This document shows positions 10,701 through 20,124 of a stretch of 64,000 nt of DNA, piece by piece. Below the pieces are notes generated by a model. It did not search any database. It was given only the letters and a program-made list of their open reading frames with translations, and was not told the origin of the DNA. Source of the stretch: an uncultured Bacteroidota bacterium (GTDB lineage: Bacteria > Bacteroidota > Bacteroidia > Flavobacteriales > Flavobacteriaceae); the NCBI GenBank assembly GCA_902514615.1, contig CABXRG010000002.1, positions 1 to 64,000 on the forward strand. Direction: 5' to 3'. Position numbers and translations under genes: made by a program. The stretch's first letter is position 1, and each line of letters opens with the position of its first letter.

Positions 10701-12033
10701 TTCAAGAACTTCTGAGATTAAGATTTTAGATTCCAAAACTAAGAATGTTTTAAGTACTAAAAACATTCCTTACGGGTCATATCTAAATATTAAAAATGGT
10801 CAGAAACTATCTAAAGGTGATACAATTTGTCAATGGGATCCGTTTAATGGTGTAATTGTTTCAGAATTTTCAGGTAAAATTGTTTATGAAAATATTGAAG
10901 TTGGTAAAACATTTCAGGTTGAAATTGATGAGCAAACTGGATTTAAAGAAAAGGTTATTACGGATTCAAGAGATAAAAAACTTATACCGACACTTCTTAT
11001 TCAAGACAAAAAAGGTGTTACTCTCAGATCTTACAATTTACCGGTAGGTGCGCACATCATGGTTGATGAAGATGAATCGATTGACAAAGGTAAAATTTTA
11101 GTTAAGATTCCAAGAAAGTCTGCTAAATCTGGTGATATCACTGGTGGTTTACCTCGTGTTACAGAATTATTTGAAGCTAGAAATCCATCTAATCCAGCTG
11201 TTGTTTCGGAAATTGATGGTGTTGTATCATTTGGTAAAATTAAAAGAGGTAATAGAGAAATTATTGTTGAATCAAAGTTTGGTGATATTAAAAAGTATCT
11301 AGTTAAGCTTTCAAATCAAATTCTTGTTCAAGAAAATGATTTTATTAAAGCAGGTATGCCGCTTTCTGATGGTTCAATTACTCCTAACGATATTTTAAAC
11401 ATCAAAGGTCCTTCTGCTGTTCAACAGTATCTAGTTAATGAGGTTCAAGAAGTATATAGGCTTCAGGGTGTAAAAATTAATGATAAACACTTCGAAGTTG
11501 TTGTTAGACAAATGATGAGAAAGGTAAAAATAATTGATCCAGGAGATACTTTATTCCTTGAAGACCAATTGACTTACAAAGATGAGTTTATATCTCAGAA
11601 TGATAAGTTGTATGGTATGAAGGTAATAGAAGATGCTGGTGATAGTGAAAACCTTAAAGTAGGGCAGCTTGTGTCAGCTAGAAATCTAAGAGATGAGAAT
11701 TCTATTCTTAGAAGAGATGACAATAAGCTTGTTGATGCTAGAGATGCAAAATCAGCTACTGCTTCAACTCAATTACAAGGTATTACCAGAGCTTCTCTTC
11801 AAACTAAATCTTTTATCTCAGCTGCATCATTCCAAGAAACTACTAAAGTTTTAAATGAAGCTGCTGTTAATGGTAAAAATGATATGCTTGAAGGTCTAAA
11901 AGAAAATGTTATTGTAGGTCACAAAATCCCAGCAGGTACTGGTATGAGAAAATATGATGACATAATAGTTGGACCAAAAGATGAATACAATAGCTTGTTA
12001 ATCAACAAAGAGGAAGAAGAGCTAAATTATTAA
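7735..12033 (+). CDS. rpoC: DNA-directed RNA polymerase subunit beta'
   Basis: This is the 1432-residue catalytic subunit. The Mg-binding motif NADFDGD sits at residues 475-481 (Asp477, Asp479, Asp481). The N-terminal zinc ribbon is complete (Cys66, Cys68, Cys81, Cys84), and the second zinc site is visible as Cys823, Cys897, Cys904 and Cys907. The bridge-helix/trigger-loop region includes [20 protein letters not shown]. The protein is thus metal-replete, unlike the zinc-free ribosomal proteins of this window. It follows rpoB by 14 bases, and the isomerase gene idi starts only nine bases after its stop, suggesting read-through into idi. Confidence 0.99.
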   Translation: MAKNNDLLTQKRFNTISIGLSSPEVILGNSRGEVLKPETINYRTHKPERDGLFCERIFGPVKDYECACGKYKRIRYKGIVCDRCGVEVTEKKVRRDRVGHINLVVPVAHIWYFKSLPNKIGYLLGLPSKKLDMIIYYERYVVIQPGEAKNTEGEPVNKMDFLTEEEYISIMETLPADNQFLDDSDDRKFIAKMGAECLIELLSRIDLEELSYELRHKANTETSKQRKTEALKRLQVVESFKEGNERKENLPEWMVVKVIPVIPPELRPLVPLDGGRFATSDLNDLYRRVIIRNNRLKRLVEIKAPEVILRNEKRMLQESVDSLFDNTRKSSAVKTESNRPLKSLSDSLKGKQGRFRQNLLGKRVDYSARSVIVVGPELKLYECGLPKDMAAELYKPFIIRKLIERGIVKTVKSAKKIIDRREPVVWDILENVLKGHPVMLNRAPTLHRLGIQAFQPKLIEGKAIQLHPLTCTAFNADFDGDQMAVHLPLGPEAILEAQLLMLGSHNILNPANGSPITVPSQDMVLGLYYMTKSRKSSESIKLKGEGLTFYSPEEVNMAYNEKIVDLNAIIKCRIKTPESDDSYELIETTPGRVFFNEVVPEKAGFFNEVLTKKNLREIIGQILHVTSVPETAEFLDEIKDLGYSFAFRGGLSFSLGDIIIPEQKQHLINDANNQVDGIIGNYNMGLITNNERYNQVIDVWTSANATLTELAMKQISEDQQGFNSVYMMLDSGARGSKEQIRQLTGMRGLMAKPKKSNIGGGEIIENPILSNFKEGLSILEYFISTHGARKGLADTALKTADAGYLTRRLVDVSQDVIVNEFDCGTLRGIEVNPLKKNEEIVETLGERILGRVSLNDIVNPSSNEIIIEGGKLIDENTVSKIQDTLITSVDVRSALTCETKRGICASCYGRNLATGKPVQIGEAVGVVAAQSIGEPGTQLTLRTFHVGGVAGNISEENSLISRFDGIAEIDDLKIVKSKDNEGNSSNIVISRTSEIKILDSKTKNVLSTKNIPYGSYLNIKNGQKLSKGDTICQWDPFNGVIVSEFSGKIVYENIEVGKTFQVEIDEQTGFKEKVITDSRDKKLIPTLLIQDKKGVTLRSYNLPVGAHIMVDEDESIDKGKILVKIPRKSAKSGDITGGLPRVTELFEARNPSNPAVVSEIDGVVSFGKIKRGNREIIVESKFGDIKKYLVKLSNQILVQENDFIKAGMPLSDGSITPNDILNIKGPSAVQQYLVNEVQEVYRLQGVKINDKHFEVVVRQMMRKVKIIDPGDTLFLEDQLTYKDEFISQNDKLYGMKVIEDAGDSENLKVGQLVSARNLRDENSILRRDDNKLVDARDAKSATASTQLQGITRASLQTKSFISAASFQETTKVLNEAAVNGKNDMLEGLKENVIVGHKIPAGTGMRKYDDIIVGPKDEYNSLLINKEEEELNY

Positions 12034-12042
12034 TTTAACTCA

Positions 12043-12573
12043 ATGTCTGAAGAAAAAGTAATTCTTGTTGATGAAAATGATAATCAAGTTGGGCTAATGC
12101 CTAAACTTGAAGCTCATCAAAAAGGTCTTCTTCATAGGGCATTTTCCGTATTTATTTTTAATAGTAAATATCAATTGCTACTTCAAAAAAGAGCTATTTC
12201 TAAATATCATTCAGGCGGCTTATGGACAAACACATGCTGTAGCCACCCTAGGGAAGCTGAAGACACATTAGATGCGGCTAATCGAAGATTACTTGAGGAA
12301 ATGGGAATTAAAACTAATCTCAGAAAAGTCTTTGATTTTATCTACAAAGCTGAGCTTGATAATGAATTAACAGAAAATGAATTTGATCATGTCTTTTATG
12401 GGGTTTTTGATGAAAATCCAACCTTAAACAAAGAAGAGGCAGAAGATTATAAATGGGTAGATATGGAAACTATTAGTAATGATATTATTATAAATAGTGA
12501 TGACTACACTGTATGGTTTAAAATTGCTTTTGATTACTTTTATAAATATTTAAACAATGATAACAATAAGTAG
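12043..12573 (+). CDS. idi: Isopentenyl-diphosphate delta-isomerase, type 1
   Basis: The enzyme interconverts isopentenyl and dimethylallyl diphosphate, the building blocks of carotenoids, quinones and undecaprenyl carriers. The 176-residue Nudix-fold protein shows the active-site Cys66 in TNTCCSHPR, likely metal ligands His25, His31 and His68, the acidic motif around Glu111/Glu113 (ENEFDHVFYG) and the Nudix-like helix RRLLEEMGI. Alignment to Escherichia coli Idi was done from memory, so numbering is approximate. The gene is nine bases downstream of rpoC and overlaps the next gene by 17 bases. In a cell with proteorhodopsin it contributes precursors for retinal, but a dedicated role is only inferred. 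Confidence 0.93.
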   Translation: MSEEKVILVDENDNQVGLMPKLEAHQKGLLHRAFSVFIFNSKYQLLLQKRAISKYHSGGLWTNTCCSHPREAEDTLDAANRRLLEEMGIKTNLRKVFDFIYKAELDNELTENEFDHVFYGVFDENPTLNKEEAEDYKWVDMETISNDIIINSDDYTVWFKIAFDYFYKYLNNDNNK

Positions 12574-12961
12574 AAAAGCACATTTTAATGCTGCACATAA
12601 GTTATATAGGCCTGATTGGACTGATGAAAAGAATAAACAAATCTTTGGTAAGTGTTCCAATCAAAATTTTCATGGTCATAATTATGAATTAATTGTTAGT
12701 CTTACTGGACAAGTTGACCCTGACACTGGTTATGTATTTGATATGGGTGAACTAAAAAAAATAATAAAGTCTGAAATTGAGGATTATCTAGATCATAAAA
12801 ACTTAAATCTAGACATTGAAGAATTCTCATCTATAAATCCTTCAGCAGAAAACATTGCTATTTTAATTTATAATAGATTAATAAAGTATTTTGAGGAAAG
12901 TTATAAACTTAAAATCACTTTGTATGAAACTCCAAGAAATTTTGTAGAGTATAGTGGTTAA
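12557..12961 (+). CDS. 6-pyruvoyl-tetrahydropterin synthase / QueD family protein
   Basis: This 134-residue protein belongs to the COG0720 family, which converts dihydroneopterin triphosphate to 6-pyruvoyl- or 6-carboxy-tetrahydropterin. Zinc ligands His14, His39 and His41 and the catalytic Cys33 are visible (KCSNQNFHGHNYEL). The spacing Cys-x5-HGH resembles the pterin-forming (tetrahydrobiopterin) branch, whereas the Escherichia coli QueD type has Cys-x3-HGH. Automated annotation would usually call it queD; I leave the symbol open because no other queuosine gene is nearby. The start lies inside idi (17-base overlap), so the two are translationally linked. Its stop codon overlaps the stop of the convergent lipoprotein gene. 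Confidence 0.88.
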   Translation: MITISRKAHFNAAHKLYRPDWTDEKNKQIFGKCSNQNFHGHNYELIVSLTGQVDPDTGYVFDMGELKKIIKSEIEDYLDHKNLNLDIEEFSSINPSAENIAILIYNRLIKYFEESYKLKITLYETPRNFVEYSG

Positions 12962-13644
12962 TCTTTAGTCAAATTATTAAGTATTTTACCATACTTAGAC
13001 TCCTTGATATTATCAGGTAAAGTGTCATAAAGCTTAATAAGTAAATCCTTATTAGCATCAGGTATTTGACTGACTGCAATGTATGGGGAAACTTCATTAG
13101 CTGAATTAGTAATTGCAAAATTTAAGCTATATAAATATTTTCTTTTAATCAAATTTTCTATTTGACCATTAACTGAGTCAATTCTATTTTGATTGTTTTC
13201 AATTTGAGCTTTATAAAAAATTTCAAGTAAATCAAGGTTTTGAAGATTATACTTTCTTATTATAGAAAAATATTCACGTAATAAATCAGTGTTTTTTGAT
13301 CCAGTGATTTCATAGCTAGAATCAAATGTTGACAACCTTGTATTTATATCAATCTCACCCTTATTTCCAAAAAAAGTGATTATATCATTTAAAGTATCAT
13401 TATCTACCTTGTCTAAATATAAATAATATATATCAGGCTGATTAATTATTGTACTAAGTTTAAACTTACTTTCTCCTTTTAGATTAACGGAGTCTAAATT
13501 AACAATGGTAGAATCAGTACTAGTTTGAAGATAAAGAGTTCCCTTTTTAAGCCCATCAACATTTCCAGATACAATCATTTTATTTTGATCTGAGGTACAG
13601 CATAGAATAGATAAGCTTAAACTAATTAGAAGTATTTTTTTCAT
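12958..13644 (-). CDS. DUF4369-type exported lipoprotein
   Basis: The 228-residue product starts with a short hydrophobic signal and a Cys-Cys pair at residues 15-16 (SLSILCCTSDQ), consistent with a lipoprotein though the lipobox is not canonical. Residues 22-110 resemble the DUF4369 N-terminal beta domain seen in Bacteroidota thiol-redox lipoproteins (VSGNVDGLKKGTLYLQTSTD; TFFGNKGEIDI). No thioredoxin domain or CxxC follows; the rest is helical. It starts one base after the stop of the DUF5916 gene, so the two form a minus-strand operon. Function unknown. Confidence 0.7.
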   Translation of the reverse strand: MKKILLISLSLSILCCTSDQNKMIVSGNVDGLKKGTLYLQTSTDSTIVNLDSVNLKGESKFKLSTIINQPDIYYLYLDKVDNDTLNDIITFFGNKGEIDINTRLSTFDSSYEITGSKNTDLLREYFSIIRKYNLQNLDLLEIFYKAQIENNQNRIDSVNGQIENLIKRKYLYSLNFAITNSANEVSPYIAVSQIPDANKDLLIKLYDTLPDNIKESKYGKILNNLTKD

Positions 13645-13645
13645 A

Positions 13646-15844
13646 TTACATGTTTATCCAGTAAGTAAATTTAAGGTTTATTGATCTATATTGAGCCTCT
13701 AGAGAGTCTGTATTAATATAATTATCATTATAAACTATGTATAGGTCAGATAGTGGAGCAAATCTCCATTTAAACCTTGAATTTATACCTAGGTTTTTGG
13801 ATTGATTAGTATATTGAATATAAGTAGCCCAAGAAGATTTTTTATTAAATGTATATTGAAATTTAGGACTTATTAACCAAATATTTCTAGACGGATATGG
13901 ATTTGGTAATTTAATTGAGTCATAATCAATCCTTAAACTCATATTAAAATATGGCTGAATTCTATATTTAAATCCAGTTTTAAATGAGAATTTTGTTCCA
14001 TTAAAAAAATCGCCATACTCTATTCCGGCTGCAAATTTAAATAGATTTTTATCAGGAGAAGAAAATGCTATTTCATAGTCCGTGTAAGAATAAAAGTTAT
14101 TTGCAGGAAGAGGTGTGGAGCCTTCAGTTCTTGTTGGATCAAAATCATTATATAGATAATCTCTCTTTATATTTTGTTTAATTTCAAATGTACTTTGATT
14201 TCTATATTTTATTTGAAAGGAAGAAATATTCCACCTACCCTCAAATTTTTCATCTTTATTTGGTCTAAACACATAAGCTGCATAATGTTGTAATTCATAG
14301 TTTAGAATCTTATCATTATTTTTTGGGTATATCCTATACTGATAGAATGGAGTAAATTTTACAAAACCGTATCTTCTATAATATCCTAGATCTGATCTAA
14401 AATCATCCCCGACATAAGAACCGCCCATGCTAACATAGTGTTTTCGAGTATTTTTTGACAGTTTTAGTCCAAAGGATGTGTTTTTATCATTTTTTTCAGG
14501 TGTCAAAGATTTATGAACAAATGTCCTACCTTTCCATTCACCATTCTTGGATGCTAAGTTGTATTCAAATCCGAAAACTCTATTATATGTATTTTGATTA
14601 TCAACAAAATCATAATTTTTTGTGTTTTCTCTATTTATAAAAAAAAACGAATAATTTGATCTTGCAAATACTTTATTTCTAAGTGTAAATAAAGTACTGT
14701 TGTTTTGAGGAATGCCCTTAGCTTTGTCTTCTTCTGTTAGAACATTTAATAAACCTATTCTTAGTTTATCATTAATTTTACCACTTAATCTAACACCACT
14801 AATAATTTTATTCTCAACAGTATTTCCTTCGCTATCTTTTGAAATTCCAATTCTTCTAGAAAAAAATGGTTCAGCATCTCTTTCTTGCCCAAAATCAGTA
14901 AAAAGATCAGAATTTTGAGTAAAGAATTGCCTTCTTTCAGGAAGTCTTAATTCAAATTGAGTTAAATTAACAAGTTGATCATCAACTTCAACTTGAGAAA
15001 AATCAGGATTAACAGTTAGATCAATGTTAATAGAATTTCCAATTGGTATTTTCACATCAAGGCCATAGTCAAACTTATTTATACTTTTTTCTTTAATAAA
15101 ATTCTTCCCAATCGATGAATTTATATAAGGAATAAACGAAATAGGTTTTTTCGATTCACCTAGAGGTTTTTCAAAATTTATTTTACCCATAAAAGCAAGA
15201 TCACCTATTCTTTGTTGTTGAGGAGTTTTAGCCCAACTAGAGTGTTCTAAAGATTGAGTGTCACTTCTGTATATATTAAATCTCCAGCTTTTAGCACCAT
15301 TAATAAAATATAATTGATCAAAAGGAATTTTAATTTCAGCTATATAGGAGTCTTCGTATAATTTTGATTCCACTTCCCAAATTGCATCCCACGAAGAATT
15401 CATTCCTCTTCCTCCAAATGATACTATTGAAGATAACAACATATCACCCTTCAGACCAAGATGATTAGTTTGGAATTTAAATGCATTTGAAGCATCATTG
15501 AAGGTGTCAAAAATCAATTGTACATAATCAGCACTTTTTGTTTCAAAATCTCTTTCTAGATTATATACAGTAAATTTTTTTTCTTTTGTGTAAGCTTTAA
15601 CCAAAAAATATAAATTTTCATTATCAAATAATGCTTTGAATTCAGTTTGTTTAATAGCTCTTAAAGAGTCGGTTGGCCTCCACTGCCAAAAATCAGATGA
15701 TGATTCAGCATTTTCCCAGGCTTCATCATTAGGAGATCCATCAATTTTAATTTTCTCTTCTGTATATTTTATGGTTAACTCTTGTGAATATGAGAAGCTA
15801 GAAATGGCTAATATCAACGTTAAAATGAGGGGAAATTTTTCCAA
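13646..15844 (-). CDS. DUF5916 protein: CBM9-like domain plus outer-membrane beta-barrel
   Basis: The 732-residue protein has a signal peptide (about residues 1-20, ending SSFSYSQ), then a carbohydrate-binding family 9-like beta-sandwich to about residue 210 (KIKIDGSPNDEAWENAESSS; LFDNENLYFLVKAYT), and then a long aromatic-rich stretch of alternating strands ending in YRSINLKFTYWINM. A C-terminal aromatic-flanked strand is typical of outer-membrane barrels. This matches the Bacteroidota DUF5916 family, whose members are annotated as hydrolases or carbohydrate-binding proteins without a proven function. It is the first gene of a pair with the DUF4369 lipoprotein and is divergent from the S1/P1 nuclease. 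Confidence 0.8.
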   Translation of the reverse strand: MEKFPLILTLILAISSFSYSQELTIKYTEEKIKIDGSPNDEAWENAESSSDFWQWRPTDSLRAIKQTEFKALFDNENLYFLVKAYTKEKKFTVYNLERDFETKSADYVQLIFDTFNDASNAFKFQTNHLGLKGDMLLSSIVSFGGRGMNSSWDAIWEVESKLYEDSYIAEIKIPFDQLYFINGAKSWRFNIYRSDTQSLEHSSWAKTPQQQRIGDLAFMGKINFEKPLGESKKPISFIPYINSSIGKNFIKEKSINKFDYGLDVKIPIGNSINIDLTVNPDFSQVEVDDQLVNLTQFELRLPERRQFFTQNSDLFTDFGQERDAEPFFSRRIGISKDSEGNTVENKIISGVRLSGKINDKLRIGLLNVLTEEDKAKGIPQNNSTLFTLRNKVFARSNYSFFFINRENTKNYDFVDNQNTYNRVFGFEYNLASKNGEWKGRTFVHKSLTPEKNDKNTSFGLKLSKNTRKHYVSMGGSYVGDDFRSDLGYYRRYGFVKFTPFYQYRIYPKNNDKILNYELQHYAAYVFRPNKDEKFEGRWNISSFQIKYRNQSTFEIKQNIKRDYLYNDFDPTRTEGSTPLPANNFYSYTDYEIAFSSPDKNLFKFAAGIEYGDFFNGTKFSFKTGFKYRIQPYFNMSLRIDYDSIKLPNPYPSRNIWLISPKFQYTFNKKSSWATYIQYTNQSKNLGINSRFKWRFAPLSDLYIVYNDNYINTDSLEAQYRSINLKFTYWINM

Positions 15845-15899
15845 ATAAATATTTTTCGTTCTAAAATTAATAAAATTTTAATCAATCATTATATAATAA

Positions 15900-15907
15900 T
15901 ATCTTTG
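15900..15907 (+). promoter_or_regulatory. Putative -7 promoter element upstream of S1/P1 nuclease
   Basis: The sequence tatctttg matches the Bacteroidota -7 consensus TAnnTTTG and ends 23 bases before the ATG. No clear -33 TTG was found at the expected distance, so it rests on the -7 box and on position alone. Confidence 0.45.
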
Positions 15908-15930
15908 ACCCAATATATATCTTAAAGTTT

Positions 15931-16704
15931 ATGAGAATTATTTTATCTATCACCATTTTAAGTTTTTTTAGTCTTGTAAATTGGGGTTCAACAGGTCACA
16001 GAGTTGTTGCTGAGGTTGCAAGTAATTATTTAACAAATAAATCCAGGGATAAAATAGAAAAAATTCTTGATGGAGAGACGATAGTTCACGCTTCAATGTA
16101 TGCTGATGATATAAAATCAGACAAAAGATATTCAGAATACTATGATTGGCATTTTATAAATATGGAATTAGAAGAAAATTATGAGGATACTGTTCCTTCT
16201 GAAAAAGGCGATGTTTATATAGCTATAAATAGATGCTTAGATATATTAGAGAGTGATTCTGTTTCTGATTCTGATAAAACATTTTATTTAAAACTTCTTA
16301 TTCATTTTGTTGGAGATTTACACCAACCACTTCACATTGGAAGATATGATGATAGAGGTGCAAATAGAATATATGTAAAGTGGTTTGGAAGAAATTCAAA
16401 CCTTCATAGAGTATGGGATTCTGAAATGATTAATAGTCATAATATGAGTTACACTGAACTAGCAAAAAATCTCCCAGATTGGGATTTATTAGTTTATACA
16501 AAGGAATCTAAAGCTTTTGAAAGGAGCGATATACTTGACTGGGTTAATGAAATTCATGAGTACACTAATGATATATATAATGATGTTTCAATTGATGATA
16601 AATTAGGTTATGAATATCAATATAAAAACTTTGACACTGTAAGAGAACTCTTGTTATTAGGAGGCCTTAGACTTGCTAAAATATTAAATTATTTATTTGA
16701 TTAA
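15931..16704 (+). CDS. S1/P1-family zinc-dependent nuclease
   Basis: S1/P1 nucleases degrade single-stranded DNA/RNA using a three-zinc cluster, usually outside the cytoplasm. The 257-residue protein has a signal peptide followed by Trp18, whose free amine and carbonyl bind zinc once the leader is removed. Other expected ligands are visible: His23, Asp59 or Asp60, His74, His125, Asp129 (HFVGDLHQPLHIGRYDDRG), His135, His159 and Asp163 (NLHRVWDSEMI). An exported nuclease in a marine cell suggests scavenging of nucleotides and phosphate, an inference. It overlaps the 3' end of the convergent htpG by 12 bases. Confidence 0.92.
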   Translation: MRIILSITILSFFSLVNWGSTGHRVVAEVASNYLTNKSRDKIEKILDGETIVHASMYADDIKSDKRYSEYYDWHFINMELEENYEDTVPSEKGDVYIAINRCLDILESDSVSDSDKTFYLKLLIHFVGDLHQPLHIGRYDDRGANRIYVKWFGRNSNLHRVWDSEMINSHNMSYTELAKNLPDWDLLVYTKESKAFERSDILDWVNEIHEYTNDIYNDVSIDDKLGYEYQYKNFDTVRELLLLGGLRLAKILNYLFD

Positions 16705-18558
16705 ATCTATACTTCTATTAATAAATTCTGTAAGTTCTTTTCCAGTTAAAGTGTTTTGAGAAAGTTTTGCTAAATCTATAGATTGTTTTATGAGGCTATT
16801 TCTCTTTTTCTCCGTTCTAGTATTTAATATTTTACTCACCAACTCATGATTAGTATTTACAATTAAGGAATACATGTCAGGCATATTACCCATCATGCCT
16901 CCGCCTGTCTGCTGCATTTCCTTCATTCTTCTCATAAATTCAGGTTGAGCAAGCATAAATGGTAATGATTTACTGTCTAATGGCTCTAGTTGGACTGTGT
17001 ATTTATCATCGGAGACCGCACTCTCAATCATTGGCTTTAATTTCACTTTTTCTTCGTCAGATAGTTTTGAAACTACTTGATCATCTTTGTTTATTAAATT
17101 TTCTAATGTATCCGAATCAACTCTAGAAAACTTAATTTTCTCTTTTTTGGATTCAAGTTTCTGAATTAGATGAGGCATTATAGGTGAATCTAGGAGAAGA
17201 ACTTCATATCCTTTTTCTTTTGCAGATTCAATATAAGTATACTGTTCGTCTTTGTTTTGAGCATATAGTATAATTAAATTCCCATCCTTGTCAGTTTGTA
17301 AATCTTTAATTTTTTCTTCTAGTTCTTGAAAAGTGTAATACTTGTTATCAACTGAAGGATATAAATTAAATGATTCAGCTTTATCATAGAATTTATCTTC
17401 TGTTAACATACCATACTCAATAACTACTTTTATATCATTCCATTTACCTTCAAGATTTTCTCTCTCATTTTTAAAAATTGAGCTTAATTTATCAGCTACT
17501 TTTCGTGTGATATAATTAGTAATTTTTTTTACTGATGTATCTGATTGAAGATAACTTCTAGATACATTTAATGGGATGTCTGGAGAATCAATAACACCTT
17601 TTAATAATCCTAAAAATTCAGGAACTATTCCTTCTACATTATCTGTTACAAAAACCTGATTTTGATACAGTTGAATTCTATCCTTTTGAAGATTAAGATC
17701 ATTAGATATTTTAGGGAAATAAAGAATACCAGTTAAATTGAATGGATAATCAACATTTAGATGAATATGAAATAAAGGTTCTTCAAATTGTAATGGATAT
17801 AATTCTCTGTAGAATTGATTGTAATCTTCATTTTTTAATTCTGCAGGTAGTCTTGTCCAAGCTGGACTTGGATTATTTATGATATTATCAACACTTATCT
17901 TCTCTTCCTTTTCTTCATCTTTACCTTTAACACTTTCTTCCTTAGTTCCAAATTTTATTGGATGAGGCATGAATTTGTTATACTTGTTTAGAAGCTCTGT
18001 AATTTTATTTTCTTCAAGATAATCTTTAGAGTCTTTAGAAATGTGAAGAATTATTTCAGTTCCTCTATTTTTTTTGTCTGCCTTTTTTAAACTGTATTCT
18101 GGAGATCCATCGCATATCCAATGAGCAGCAGGTTCATCTTTAAATGATTTTGTGATTATTTCAACTTTATCAGCTACCATAAACGAGGAATAAAAACCAA
18201 GTCCAAAGTGTCCAATTATACCTGTGTCTTTTGTGCTTTCTTTATATTTATCAAGAAACTCCTCTGCACCTGAAAATGCGACATCATTAATATACTTCTT
18301 TACTTCATTTGAAGTCATTCCTACTCCGTTATCTGAAATGGTAAGAGTTTTATTTTTCTTGTCAACTTTAATTTCAACTCCCAATTCACCAATCTCACCT
18401 TTTACTTCTCCTATACTAGATAAATGTTGAATTTTAGTAAGTGCATCTGTAGCATTAGATACAAGTTCTCTTAAGAAAATTTCTTGATCACTGTATAAGA
18501 ATTTTTTTATAAGTGGAAATATATTCTCAACTGAAACATTAATTTTTCCTTTTGACAT
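16693..18558 (-). CDS. htpG: Chaperone HtpG (Hsp90)
   Basis: HtpG is the bacterial Hsp90, an ATP-dependent dimeric chaperone. The 621-residue sequence shows the GHKL ATP-binding motifs: FLRELVSNATDALTKIQHLS near residue 25, ISDNGVGMTSNEVKKY near 75 and IGHFGLGFYSSFMVADKVEI near 115. The middle domain contains GILYFPKISNDL and the Arg-containing loop NVSRSYLQSD; the C-terminal dimerisation domain follows. A charged linker (ESVKGKDEEKEEKIS) separates the N and middle domains, as in the family. The gene is transcribed alone; the region upstream has a long A/T run and no exact TAnnTTTG box. Confidence 0.97.
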   Translation of the reverse strand: MSKGKINVSVENIFPLIKKFLYSDQEIFLRELVSNATDALTKIQHLSSIGEVKGEIGELGVEIKVDKKNKTLTISDNGVGMTSNEVKKYINDVAFSGAEEFLDKYKESTKDTGIIGHFGLGFYSSFMVADKVEIITKSFKDEPAAHWICDGSPEYSLKKADKKNRGTEIILHISKDSKDYLEENKITELLNKYNKFMPHPIKFGTKEESVKGKDEEKEEKISVDNIINNPSPAWTRLPAELKNEDYNQFYRELYPLQFEEPLFHIHLNVDYPFNLTGILYFPKISNDLNLQKDRIQLYQNQVFVTDNVEGIVPEFLGLLKGVIDSPDIPLNVSRSYLQSDTSVKKITNYITRKVADKLSSIFKNERENLEGKWNDIKVVIEYGMLTEDKFYDKAESFNLYPSVDNKYYTFQELEEKIKDLQTDKDGNLIILYAQNKDEQYTYIESAKEKGYEVLLLDSPIMPHLIQKLESKKEKIKFSRVDSDTLENLINKDDQVVSKLSDEEKVKLKPMIESAVSDDKYTVQLEPLDSKSLPFMLAQPEFMRRMKEMQQTGGGMMGNMPDMYSLIVNTNHELVSKILNTRTEKKRNSLIKQSIDLAKLSQNTLTGKELTEFINRSIDLIK

Positions 18559-18619
18559 AATTTCTTTTTATTAGATGATTGCAAAAAAAATACCAATTAA
18601 TAAATATGACAAATTGACA

Positions 18620-20074
18620 CTATTTTTTGATCATATAGAGCCCTATAAAATTAATTAGACCATTAAATGGCAGAAGTTCATATCCAATTTGATAACCCCC
18701 TATTAGATTTGCGGGTAAATTTCCTATTATAACAATTATTATAATATTAATTATGACTACAAAATAAACCTTACTGTCATCTATTTTAAATTTTGTAAAA
18801 ATTCCAAATGCAAATAAACCTAATAATGGCCCGTAGGTGTATTGTGCAACAGTTAAAAGGCTGTCAATTACATTTTTGTCTTGAACATATCTAAAAACTA
18901 TTACAACTATTATCAGTATAATGCTCATTAAGACATGAGTGTTTTTTCTTATTCTAATTGATTTTGAATCAGTATTATCTATCTTGAGTATATCAACACA
19001 GAAAGATGTTGTTAGAGAAGTTAAAGCACTGTCTGCACTACTGTAAGCTGCAGCGATCAAGCCTAATATGAATGTAATTCCCAAAAACTCTCCAAGCCCA
19101 GATCTTAAAGCAATTTCTGGAAACAAAAGATCTGTTCTGGGGGAATTGTCAACCAAAGGTATAGTTATATTGTTCTTAGCTGCATATATGTATAGAAGAG
19201 CTCCTAAAACAATAAATAAGAATGTGACAATAGTAAGTATGAAACTGAAAACAATCATGTTTTTTCTGGCTTCCTGAATATTTCTACATGTTAAATTTTT
19301 TTGCATCATATCTTGATCTAGTCCAGTCATACAAATTGTTATAAAGGCACCCCCAACAATTGATTTTAAAAAATAATTTCTTTCAGTGAAACTTTCAGTA
19401 ACAAATATTTTATTGAACTCATTAAAATCTGATGAAGAGACAAATTCAGAAAAGGTCCAACCTAGATCTTTATTAATGTAATAAATTGATAAAATAACAG
19501 CCAAGATCATTAATGTAGTTTGTATAGTATCTGTCCAAACAATTGTTTTAATTCCACCTCTTCTTGTGTATAGCCAGATAAGTAAAATTGATATGATAAC
19601 TGTTATTTCAAAGGGGATTCCTAAATCATCAAAAACGAACTCTTGCAAAACTATAGCTACTAGAAATAATCTAAATGATGCTCCTAGGATTCTAGAAATT
19701 AAAAAAGATATAGATCCTACATAATGAGAGTTTTTTCCAAATCTTGTCAGTAAGTATTCATAAATTGATGTTAATCCTAATCTGTAGTATAGTGGAAGCA
19801 ATATATTGGCAACAACAAGATATCCTATTAAATATCCTATGACAACTTGAAAATATGTAAACTGAGATTCACCAACCCAACCAGGAACGGAAATAAAAGT
19901 TACACCAGAAAGAGATGCTCCAACCATACCAAAGGCGACAATAGCCCAATTGGAGTTTCTTTTAGCATTAAAAAAAACTTCATTATTGTCCTCTTTACCT
20001 GTTAAATATGATATAGCAGTTAAAACTACAAAATATGCAACTATAGCAAATAAAATAATTTGTGGAGATAACAT
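18620..20074 (-). CDS. Sodium:solute symporter (SSS family)
   Basis: The 484-residue membrane protein has about 13 hydrophobic segments and SSS-family features: FGMVGASLSGVTFISVPGWV in the first inverted repeat, LTSIYEYLLTRFGKNSHYVG, and GLIAAAYSSADSALTSLTTS near residue 340, where Ser/Thr residues form a sodium site. It imports a small solute with sodium; the substrate cannot be told from sequence. The start is MLSPQIILFAIVAYF: an in-frame ATG 63 bases upstream would add a charged N-terminus and would overlap recR, so I reject it. The gene is divergent from recR with about 50 bases between. Confidence 0.9.
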   Translation of the reverse strand: MLSPQIILFAIVAYFVVLTAISYLTGKEDNNEVFFNAKRNSNWAIVAFGMVGASLSGVTFISVPGWVGESQFTYFQVVIGYLIGYLVVANILLPLYYRLGLTSIYEYLLTRFGKNSHYVGSISFLISRILGASFRLFLVAIVLQEFVFDDLGIPFEITVIISILLIWLYTRRGGIKTIVWTDTIQTTLMILAVILSIYYINKDLGWTFSEFVSSSDFNEFNKIFVTESFTERNYFLKSIVGGAFITICMTGLDQDMMQKNLTCRNIQEARKNMIVFSFILTIVTFLFIVLGALLYIYAAKNNITIPLVDNSPRTDLLFPEIALRSGLGEFLGITFILGLIAAAYSSADSALTSLTTSFCVDILKIDNTDSKSIRIRKNTHVLMSIILIIVVIVFRYVQDKNVIDSLLTVAQYTYGPLLGLFAFGIFTKFKIDDSKVYFVVIINIIIIVIIGNLPANLIGGYQIGYELLPFNGLINFIGLYMIKK

Positions 20075-20112
20075 TTTTATAAATATACAAAAGAACTTAC
20101 AACGAATATTTC

Positions 20113-20120
20113 TAAATTTG
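20113..20120 (+). promoter_or_regulatory. Putative -7 promoter element of recR, near-leaderless
   Basis: taaattttg-like box taaatttg is an exact TAnnTTTG match and ends only four bases before the recR ATG. If it is used with the usual spacing to the start point, the mRNA begins at or next to the start codon. The divergent symporter promoter must share the same short spacer. Confidence 0.55.
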
Positions 20121-20124
20121 CCTA

